Shown here: positions 28,501 to 40,500 of the stretch, in pieces | How the letters are laid out: each line of letters begins with the position of its first letter | How positions within the stretch are numbered: the first letter of the stretch is position 1 | Source of the DNA: Epiperipatus broadwayi | Lineage: Eukaryota; Onychophora; Udeonychophora; Euonychophora; Peripatidae | Direction: 5' to 3' | NCBI GenBank assembly: GCA_028023455.1 | Contig: JAQFVV010006255.1 | Span: 1,426,001 to 1,490,000 of the forward strand | Length of the DNA: 64,000 bases | The notes under the pieces: generated by a model | Databases searched by the model: none | The model's input: only the letters and a program-made list of their open reading frames with translations | Told to the model about the DNA's origin: nothing | Program-made: the position numbers and the translations under genes

Positions 28501-31500
28501 GCCTTGTTTTATTTTTTTTTCTCCATCATCCATAAAATATCTCAATTGAACTGCAAAAAGAAATTTGCTATTAATTGAAAGGACTTTTGATTCTTCTTTG
28601 AGACCTTATAGGAACCAAACAGAGTAAATCTGTATTGTGATACATTCTTGTCATTATATTATTATTACATAGTGTTCATGTCATACATGAGCATAGATAT
28701 TTTGCTCACCAATACTCATATCAGCCAGCATAATTAGTTTATTGACTTTTGTCGCACAGTTTGGAAGGGTGAATAATTGCATATGTATTTGAATAATGAT
28801 TATTTTATATTTACATTCATAACAAGAACAGTAAATTATAACTCATTTCCATGAAGTTGTAAAATTACTAGCCAAGATATTGACAACTAAGAATCGTCCA
28901 ACTGTGAACCTAAGTTGCTTTTTGATAGTGATATTTTATTTGGTTACCTAATTCTGTAGATCACTTTCAAGTGAAGGAAGATTGCATGATTTGGAAGAAC
29001 TATCTCATTGGAAGTACAAATGGAATTAGATCGATTATAAATAAAAGATAGTAAAGTAACATTATGGAGATTGATGATATATCAGGAAGAGTGGTGAGAT
29101 TAGTTATTCATCTTAATGGAAGAGGCCATGCTAAATGAAGATAATTTAGATTTATACTCATTTTCTTCATTGTAATGAACAAATAAAAGATTTTTATACA
29201 GATGTACAGGATGTTTTTGATCTGATCAAACATTTTTGAATTATCGTGGGAGATTTTAATGCTAGAATTAAAACACGATTGAAAAATAAAAGTACTGTAG
29301 GTAAATTTGGTTATGGAGCACGAAATGAAAGAAGATATAAATTTATAGAATTTACAAAAAAATGTTTATTATGAATTCCCTTTTTGAAAAAAATGCTAAA
29401 CAGAAATGTAAATGCAAACATTTAAATAAATGTAGAGCAGAATTGGATTATATTTTGATTAATAGAAAAAATATATTCCAAGACTATACTACTTTTTGAT
29501 AGATTTATCCAGAAAGTGATCATTGATTAATGAGATGTAATATGTGAATTATACAAAACTAGAAACAAAAGCTGTTAAGAAAAATATCATGAATAGTTGA
29601 CATCTTTAACTCTCAGAAAAGGCCTTATGAATTTAAATTATAATTTGCAAATCATTTTAAAATATTGAGAGACTCTAAATATGTTTAAATGAGATCAATA
29701 ATAAGATAATTGATATTATTGTAAGAACTACTATACAAATAACTGATACAGAAACATAATTACCCAGAAAATTTCATTTTGGGACAGCAGTATATAGAGA
29801 AAAGAAAGAATATGAAATATTTCAAAATGATTCATTTAATACAGTGGAATGCTATAAAATACTATGGAAAAGAATTAATAATGAAATATAACTGTAAAAT
29901 AACAAGAAGAGCTAAGAAAAGTCTCATAAGTATAAAGAAACATGTAAATTGGAAGGGAAGTTGTTTCTCCAGTAAGAAAATTTGGTACTATTATTAAAAA
30001 GAGGATGAGATCATGAAATATGTAGAATTCTGTAAAGAACAAGAAAACAAAGTAACCTCTATAATTACATTATCTTTTATTTCCAAGTATTTTAAATGAA
30101 AAGATGAGGTATGCAATTAAATCTATGAACAATGGGAAATGTCCAGAAAGTGATGAAATTATATTAATTTTTAAAAAAATAGATGAAAAAAATAAATTAA
30201 TAACTAAATTATATATCATTGTTTAAATAATAAACTTATATCAGATGACTGAAAGAATGCAGTAGTAATATTGATATTTAAGAAAGGTGACAAAGAAGAT
30301 ATTAGAGATCTATTAATCAATCTTTTGTCAATTTTTTTTATTAAAATCAATTCAGAGAACTTTGGACTCATTCTAATTAAAAGAATAAATATGGTTTAAA
30401 AGTGTTTGAAAGTGTGTAATGATGGTATTTTATTTGTAATTATATGTTGGATTATTTCCCTAGAATTAACTGTTTAATGTCTTTAGAAAAATATGAACTT
30501 TATTTAAACTTTTCAAATATGTTCAACTATTAATAATAGTACATGGGTTAGTATATAACACATTTTAAATGGTATTATTTTCCTCTCTTCATTAAGTTTG
30601 CTGATCTGATCAGTGTCAGTATTAGCAAAAGGATTGAATCTGGGACTTTAGATTTGTGAATTCTAAATAAATCGGCTTGAACCAGGAACCAAAGATATAT
30701 AATGATATATTAAATATGTATCATAAATCTTGATTTAAATAAATATTTATATTAGGTAAAAGATGATTAGTTAATAAAATTCAAATAATGATAATTTATA
30801 ATATAAGTACAAGTCCTCCCAAAAATATTTTGTTTTTCAGGTTTAATAAAATAAAGAAATGAAACTCATGTTCCAAACTTTCTAACTAGAAACTTTACTT
30901 TTAGAAAACTTATTAAGGTCCAGTTATCATCATTTATAAATTATTACTGCCATTCCTGCATGCCCCTCAGTAAATTGCATGATTTCTCAAGGTTGTGGAT
31001 ATTAAAAGTGCAATGTTTCGATTGAATTCGATAAGCAAATACAAACTAAATGGATTCATAGATATAACTTATTAACAATGAATATATAAAACTGTTGCAT
31101 ATATACTCGCAACTAATTAATACATGTAAAAAATATTAAAGTTTGAAGCTTTATAAGATCTATAATAATAAGATCTTACAACGCGAAATATTTAAGCATT
31201 TCCAAATGGATGGTTTTCTGTAGGTATTATTCTTTTAGTATATTTACAGTTGTCTTTATTAATTCCTCCAAAGATGGTATTTTTTTTTCCTTGGGCACTG
31301 GTGATATTAGAGAGTTAATACAACAGCATTGTTATATAATGTATAATATCAGTAAGTCTTGGATAGTTCTTATAGCCTTGTCTACTTCATGACATTATTA
31401 CAGCAGGCACTGGCTGGTATCCGACTGCATTTTCCGGGTGTTTTGGCTGGCATGCCACACATAATATATAATTTTCTATTAGATAAAATCATCATACTTG

Positions 31501-34500
31501 GTTGTTATATTAGAAAATAGTCTGCAAGATGTGGCTAGTGGTGGAAAACAGTTAACTAGCGATTTCTCTCCTTGGCATGGAATCACTGCTTCTTGAGTTG
31601 AGTCATCAGATAAAACTAGAGTGGATTGGACTGCACCATAAATTAGATAAGATTACTGATATTATATCTCATATAACTTCACCAATTTACTCTCTAACAT
31701 TACAAGTGCCTAAGGAGATGAGCTACCATCTTTGAAGGAATTAATGAAGACAATCATAAGTATATTAAAAGAACAATATCTATAGAAAACCATGGTTTGG
31801 TATATGTTCATTTACTCACATTCACTCAAAAATAAAAATAAAAATTGAAACTTATTGTACAGCATCTTTATTTTTTTTTAAATGAATAGTGAAGTATTAA
31901 TCTTTTATTGCAATTAATTACTGTTTGTAAGATATTCTTTTTTTTAATAACTTTTTTTCTCCAGTAGAAAAGCTATAGCTAACTTGTTGCCAGTTGTTTT
32001 CATGTTTTTAAATCTGTATCAACATTGGAATCTACACATTTACCTTTATTTGCTGTTACCCATTTTAAATTCTTGGTTAGTCTTCAAACTTTCAGCTTGC
32101 TGATACAATTGAAGATTGCTTGAAAAAGATATTTTTATAAAAAAAAATTTAAATTTGATAAAACTTTTAGCTTTAATACTTGGAAACATTTTATTACATG
32201 AAATAATTATATCACTTTATAATTGGGAAAGATAAAAAAGAAAAAAAGACGAATCACAAAATGTGTTTTCAATATAATGTTATTCCATATGGTACTACGA
32301 GATGGAAAAATGGCTGCTGCCATATTGTAAAATTGATTAAATTCATGAATCTTTGTAATTTTTTTTGTGTGTCTTTACATATTTTTTTTGGATAGTTTAC
32401 AATTGAAATAGTGTATATTGATGCAGCATATATCATAGCTTCTTTGTATTGTTTTATGGCATAACAAATGAAGTTATTAATGAACTTTATTTTAGTTTTA
32501 ATTGCAGATTCCTCATCTTTAATTATCATGTTCACCTCATCTTTTTTTTTTATAAATGTAATATTTAGTATTACCATGAAATATTTGACCAAAGCTATCT
32601 ACATTTTTTCTACTAACTTTTTTTTTATATAATTTTTCTTTTCCTAAAATTATTTGTTTTATTTCATACCTTTTATTATTGTTCTTATTTCATGATTTTC
32701 AAATTTTTATAGCATTATCCTTTTTTATAATTTTTTCACAATTATCTTTGCACAAGACGTCTAACTAAGTGACTTACATGTCTGTAATAAAATAACTATT
32801 TTTACATTTAATTGTTAAACAAAGAGCATTTAATAGAGGATAAACTATAAATAGACCATTGTATAATAATATGAAACATTCATCTGTGTATCATTTTTAA
32901 AAGCTTTTATTACATTTTGGAAATTCTTAATCCATAAGGGTTCATTCAATCTTTTTGAAAACAGAATGAATTCCAAATTTATAAAAGAATTCAATACTTC
33001 CAATAAAAAAATATTTATATTTAGATGATACAAAAAGTGTTTCAGTAGACTTTAAAAGAATAAATTATTCAATTCAAGAAAACTTTTAATTCTAAATTTT
33101 TTTTTAAAAAAAAAGTGCTATTAAAAATATTTATTTTCAACAAATTTATTCAAGACTAGTAATGATCCATAAATAATATACATTTTTAATACATACATGA
33201 ATACATAATATTGTACCAGTCATCAATCTATCTTCACTAAAGTTGGGTGCCATTTATTATGAATCACATACTTATTGGTTTGATCTTCAAACCAGCACTA
33301 AAGTTAACCAACTATATAAGTCATGTATGAACTATACCATCCCTGAAATATCTGATTGTTAGTCTTCATATATATGGTTTTATTTCCATTTCAGTATTGC
33401 TTCCAATCCAATAAAATATTTAAAAATGATTTAAAATAATAACGCTCAATTTATTAACATTTTATATCAGTTCTTATAACATATTCTTTCTTAATTAAAT
33501 AATGCTGATCTCTTAACAATATAACTTGATTTACTATCATTGTTGTTAATAGACTTGGATTTTTAGTTTTGTTTACTCGGTCTTAATCTATAGCTAATCT
33601 TAAAATGTTACATGAAAAATGTTTTCATATCACAGAACATGATATATATTCTCATTGTTAACCATATTTGAATGCAATTTCACTTAAATAATCTTATTCT
33701 AATCTTTTAGTTAAGTAAGTAAAACTCATAATCTTTTATCAGTAATACTATGTTCTATTCAAGTAATGCTTTCTTATACCATTATTCTTGATCCATGTTA
33801 TAACTGTATTTTTAGATTTTACTTGGACATCTTTTCCTGTGCTTTTCACATATTGTATTTTTTAGCATCCACCATTTTTTGACTAATAGATTTATATTTT
33901 TGTTATTTTCAGTAAATAAATAATTTTAGCATGTTTTAATGTTTATAATTCCTTAATTCATTTTTTATTATATATTTGTCTTATTTAAATGTAATTCTTT
34001 TATTTCACTCCAGAGTCCTGAAGAATATTATTCATCTATTAATGCAAAAGAAAATAACACTAATATTGGTAAGTAAAAATATTATTTTCATTAACATTTT
34101 TTATAATGTTATTTAATAAGTGTTTGTTTTGTTCAAAGGATGTTTAATTTCTTCACCAAATTATGCAGGGCAACAAAAATATTGATGTTTTTGAATTGTG
34201 ATGCTAGTGAAATCTTTTGAAAATTTCAGACTGTAAGAAAATTTCATAGACTGTAAGAAAAATGAACACTTGGATACTTGACTAGATTGTATCTGAACTT
34301 GAATGATTTAAAATTGCCTTGTTTTAATTAGTTGATCAGATAATCTAATTTATTAAAAAAGTATAATGCTTTAGAAAGATTAATGATAAAATAAATGAAT
34401 GATTCATCACAATAATATTGGTATCCATTTAGTGAAAATTTTATTTTCTTTCCTGCATTGTTTTGATTATTGCTATTTAGAATTTAACTAGCAGCACTTG

Positions 34501-37500
34501 TCAGGAATTTTGAGGAAATCAACATTTCTTTTATTTTTTTCATGTGTAATAGGCTTTGAAAAAGATGGGGGGAGGGGCTAGTTGTACATCACATCATGAA
34601 TCCGATTTCTTAGCAGTTCATAAACAAACGCATATTGTCAAATAGCGATAATGATTAAAATATGTATGAAAAAATGTAAAATTAAATACTGTAAAGTAAA
34701 AATTGTTTGTCTTGTATTAATTTTTTTCAAATATTTGAAATTTTTTATTAGTCATACATTATTTCCTTATTTTTTTGATGCAAATTTTAAAATAATTTTT
34801 TCTTGTTGCTTTGCTTTTATGCAATTTTTGAAAAATTACAGAACCTATCCCCCATTTTTCAAGGTAAGTTAAGTCTATTTTTGTGCGATTTCTTTTGTGT
34901 GCATTTTCTGAGGAACCTATCTACCACATAAAACTTTAAACTTATCCTAATAAAAACCATTAATTTCAGAATTTCTTGCTTAAAAATCATAGTAAAAGCT
35001 AAAGATAGACTATTAAAAATGATTTCCATTTTCTCACTAAGAAATTTTTTTTGATGTTATATTTTGACTGTTTTTTAATGATGTCATAACAAAAATTAAA
35101 CAAACACTATTGAAAATTACTTACGCTTTTTCATCTAGAATTTTATTTTTGATACAATTCTTGTTCCTGGCTTATATTGACAACTAAAAGTCAATCTTTA
35201 AACAAATTCACCAATTTTGGGTTTTTATTTAGAAATTTCTTTTTTTTTATGGTATTAATTGGCTGTTTTTCAGAATCTTTGAAACTTGTGTTCTATATTA
35301 TTCAATGAAGTTTGTCATATTTATTATATTAATTGATAGTTTTGCAGCTTTTTCATTTGGAAATTTTCATGTTTCAAAAAGAAAACTTAATAAATAAATA
35401 TTTTGATTTGATAACATTTTTAATGAATTCCAAGTTCAGCTTCCATTGATGCTTATTCATAAACTCAGGTTTTGTCTATTTCTTACAAGAACAAATAGAG
35501 GCTAGCTTCATACACCAACTTCCCATTTTGTTTATGCTTTTGAGTAATCCAAAAATTAGTTTTTAATTTCAGATTATTCAAAATACATGACCATAGTTCT
35601 ACATTATAACTTTCAATAAAATTTTAATCCAATTCACTTTTTATATATTTTTCGTTGAAATTTTTTTGTATATATCCACTTCTTGTTAACTTTCTGTAGC
35701 ATTCCATTCAATTTTTTTGGCATCACCTTTTGGTTGTATAATAAACTAATAAATAAAGATGCAACTTCAATCTGCTTTTCCAAATGTTGTCCATAACTTG
35801 TAAAGATTTTTTTGTACATTTGTGCTTCATTTTTTATATCATCTGCACGTCTTATTTTCATTTCGTTATTCTTTCCACACATGATGTGAATATGTTTAGT
35901 AAAATTGGTTTTTTTCCAATTTCTCTACATTCTTTATTTCAAAAATGACCATTAGAATATGTGAAAAAATTTGGAAGATGCAGCATTTTTTTTTTACAAT
36001 AGCATTCAGTTTATCTATTCAAGTACTACCTCTGTCACTATTTGCTCAATACTAGCAAAAATCTTTGGAAAATCAACAAAGCATAAATTTGGTTATTTCT
36101 GGCTTTCTTTTTATAAAAGTTGCAGTGATAATTTTATTCTTTCTAAATCCAGTTTGTCTCTGAAATAAGTGTTAATCCTATTCAAACCATGAATATTTTA
36201 AGTGTTCATTAGGTTATCTAAAATTCTTATTAGTGTAATGATTCTGGAATTTTCATGTTAAACAATCCATTTTGTGCGTGCATTATATGTTCTTTCCATA
36301 TTCTTGTGTTATCCTATTTTTAAATACTTACAACAAATATCTAACCATTTTATTCTTTCTTTTACTTTTCAGCGATCATTTTCTCCTTATCATTTTCGGT
36401 ATTTGCATAATATAAATATCAGTTTAATCCCAAACATTGGGATTTTCAATTCTTGTCTTTATTTTTTCTTTATATGCCAATATTTTTTTATCTTCGCTGC
36501 CTTGGGTTATATCTTTGTTTCTGAAAATTAGTTTAATTTTGAGATTATTTTTAAATATAACTATCTCCATTGAACACTTAATTCATTACAAATTCATATG
36601 ATCATGATCATTTAATTATATAGTAACAAATCATATCTTTACAAAAAGTTGCAATAGAATGTTGCATTTAATGATTAATTTAAAAGTATAGTTGCCATTT
36701 TCTATCAAAGTGAGAGTGACAATAGAAGCTAGAAAGCATTTAACTATTTTATTCTGTGTTTACATTTTATAGTAAATTTTAAATAGTAAATAATTAGTAT
36801 GTTCAACAAAATTGTATTAAATAATTTAATTCACAAAATTAGCAACTCATTTATTTCTGGATTGCTGTTCAGTTTAACATAACAATGTAGAAATATCAGA
36901 AGGCTAATTGAACCCAATCCACTTTGTATGTGGTTAGCTGCCAGTGAACTGAGCAATTAAAAAAAAAAACATTTTATTAAATAAACATGTATACTATATA
37001 ATTTATTTTATTATAATTAAGATATAAAGAGAAATTGTTTTATAAATGTTAGTATCAGATTGATATTACATTTTTTTATTTTAGATGACCTTTCAATGCT
37101 ACTGAAAAAATTAGCATTAGAACGTTATCAACCTATATTTGAAGAACAAGAGGTTAGTATATGTTTATTGTATATTTATACCCATACATTTGTGATAGAA
37201 TTATTTTTTAAGAAAAATACTTTTACATAATTATGCAAAATATATTTCTGCAGTTTTTGTAAAATCAATTTAAACAAATGCATACCATTCCCATATTTTT
37301 CTTTATTTCTATATAAAGAATTGATGTTGGATCTTCCCATTTTTAGTCAATATTCATCTCAATAATATTTGAAGGTTAAACAGGCAATCAGATATGTGTA
37401 TTCGAATGTAAATAAATCATTGGTACTTACATATAATCCCTTCACTGGAAGCTTGCAAGGCATTTTTTTTTATTATTGATAATCCATTTTCAGGACGTCA

Positions 37501-40500
37501 TATTTTAAAACAATACAACTGGGTGTTTTTAAAGATGGTTATAAAAAATTACACAAAACTCCAAACAATTGTAATTAAATAAAATTTAATATAAGTGTAA
37601 TAAACAAAATAAAAAACATGATGAAAGAATACTCGCTTTGAACAAGTTTTGAGATTTCACGCCATTATATCTACATTACCACATAAAGCTTCATATCATG
37701 CCATTAGCACACACTGCATGCATTATCTTGTAATTTTGAAAATTAACCAACAGTAGTTTGAATGAAAATGCTAGGTAAACATAAAAAAAAAAATCATTAT
37801 TTTTTAAACTTAACAAATAACATGGTCAATAAAACAATTTTGAAGGGAAAACAAATTCTTCAATGCCCCTGAAAATGCATAATCAACTATAAAAAATGCC
37901 TGGCAAGATTCTAGAAAAGGGGGCAATGCCATTATACGTATTATTTTTAGATTTTTACAGTAATTTTGACTTTGATAGTAAGAGATGGAAAAAAACAAAA
38001 GTAGTAGTGTAGAAAGAAACTGACTTCCAAGGTTATGAATATTTCCGATAGTTTGATATTTCATGATCACAAGTTCATAACTGATAATGAATTTTATATT
38101 AAAATATTTGTTACAGTGATACATTTATGTATGCATTCTGTTATTCTTATAAAATGACTTTTAGCTCGTTACAATTATGATTCTAATTTTTTAAAAAAGG
38201 AAAAAAGTTAATCACTATAAATCAGTATATATTCATGTTTATCTACTACACTGAAAATAATCAAATGTTCAAAAAATATTCTTAGTAGGGTTTTTTTTTA
38301 ATTGGTAGTTTCTCCATGAATGATGAGTACTTTCTGTTGCAGGTGGACATGGAAGCATTCTTAACATTGACTGATCATGATTTAAAAGAACTGGGTATAA
38401 AACATCCAGAGCCTCGAAATCAAATTTTATCAGCTATTCAAGAACTCAATTCAGGAAAGGTAATTTATTTCTAAATTACTTTTAAATGACCTTTTCTTTA
38501 GCATATGTTTTGTATTTTACTAATATATTTATTATAATAAAAATTATTGAAGATTGATAGTGTTACGTATCGAAATGCTTTTTTTTTTCAGAGCAAAGAC
38601 AGGCAACAGTATCGTAGAACTATAAATCATTTTCGTTCTCGAATAAGTGCAGCTGGTAAGAAAATTTAACTTAAATAAAATATATGAATATACACACATA
38701 TTCAGGGATCTTTTTCTGCTTTCATTAAATGGCTCAGAAAATAAAAAAGCCTGACAATACCAAAGTAAAATGTGCAAGTGATTTTGAAATTTTCCCACTA
38801 TCTAAAAAAATACTATATAGCTTAAGTGTGAAATTAAAAATTATTTAAAGCAAATAAAATATAGATATTGCTTACCATTTAAAATAAAGTATCCACGACA
38901 ATTATTACAACTTATGTAAGAAATAGTAAAAGCTACATTTAAAAAATATAAAGATTCAAGGATCCAAAGAAAATATTGGTAATTCTGATTGGCTACGTAG
39001 ATAACAAAAAGATATTTAGAAGCCACCTTTTTTATAATTAAAATTTTCATCCGGAAATCTAATTTTAAAAATCCATTATTTTGTTAAAGAAAATATTTTT
39101 AATATGAATATCAAACTGCTAATGGTAAAATTATATGAATAGAGGTAGGGGAGAGTATACGTTGTGTTTTTTATGTACAGAAAATTTAATATTTTTGTTT
39201 TTTAAATATGTACAGGACTATATAAATACAATAATTGTACTGCTCCCAATTAAACATTAATTTTATTATTAGAATTTAGCCCTCGTTTATCATTTTTTCT
39301 GCAATCAGTCATTCGGTATAATTAAAAGATCTCCTGGATATGTGCTGTATGTTTTTTAAAATAGTCACTTTTTCAATCCTGATATTGAGATTGTCCAAGT
39401 GTTGACTGGTTTTTAACAATTACTTATGAACCCCATTTAGCCTTTAGTATTATTACACTTATTATTTAAATAATACTTGGATGCAATTTGAAATTTATAA
39501 TTGCAGTTTGTAATGTTATAATTGACTATTTAAAATTTATAATTGCAGTTTGGAATATTATAATTGATTATTTATTAGTTTATATTCAGAATAGGTTATA
39601 TTTACCTGTTTAAAAAGATTTATTTAAACTTCTTTGTATCAATAATTTCAATCATATTAGACCATTAATAAAGGTGAAATTCCACCTTTATTGTTAAAAG
39701 GTTGCCTTGACAACAGTTTGAAATTATTGATATTGTGATTGTCTATGTATTGACTGGTTTTTAATGATTAATACATGTACTAAATAGTCTTAAAATTGTA
39801 GATGTTACCGACATATGTAGAATTCCATCCTTCATAATTAATAGCCCTTGTAAATGAGCATGGCTTTTCTAATGGCAATAATAAAGAAAAGAATTTGAAA
39901 TTGTAATTGCACAAAAGCACAGAATCTGTTTAACGTTAATGCAGAGAAATTATTGATAGCAAAAAATGCTCACATCTAGACCTTTTACTAAACAAGTGAG
40001 AGTGCAAAGTACAAAAAGTAGATAGCAAAGAAACAAAATAATTTTGTATCTAATTTTTATAACAGTTTGTCAAATAAATCTGAATTTTGCATATTAACAA
40101 AATCACAAAAACTTAAATTTGCAATTGCTTATTGCATTAGTATTGTTTATCATTGAAACATTGTGCATAAATAGTTTGAAATTTTCTGATTTTTATTACT
40201 TAGTAATTTAAATCAATTATAAACATTTTTTGAAAAGATTTAAGCCCATTACAATGGATCAGTGATAAGATGGAATAATTGTTACATAAAATTATTTCTT
40301 ATCATTAAGTCCATGTTTCTATTGATATTCTAAGATTCTCTGCAAAAGACAAAATAAATTTTATTCTAATCCAGAGACTGCTACAACACAAGTAATTTTT
40401 AAAAAAAAAGCCATAAGAACACAATATTTTTAAATGTATAACACTATTTTAATAATATAATCTTTTTTTATTAGGTTCTCATGATGATTTGAAATGGACA

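Larger units (their letters stand above)
34069..37084. other. ANKS6 intron with MITE fragment and LINE remnant
   Basis: 3-kb intron. It contains the truncated pogo/Tigger-like fragment at 34570-34937 and a minus-strand RT remnant at 35630-36180. The rest is AT-rich without supported features. Confidence 0.65.

Noticed and set aside
32269-32592. 107-codon minus-strand open frame
   Set aside because: Low-complexity Ile/Lys-rich translation with no recognised family. Expected by chance in AT-rich DNA.
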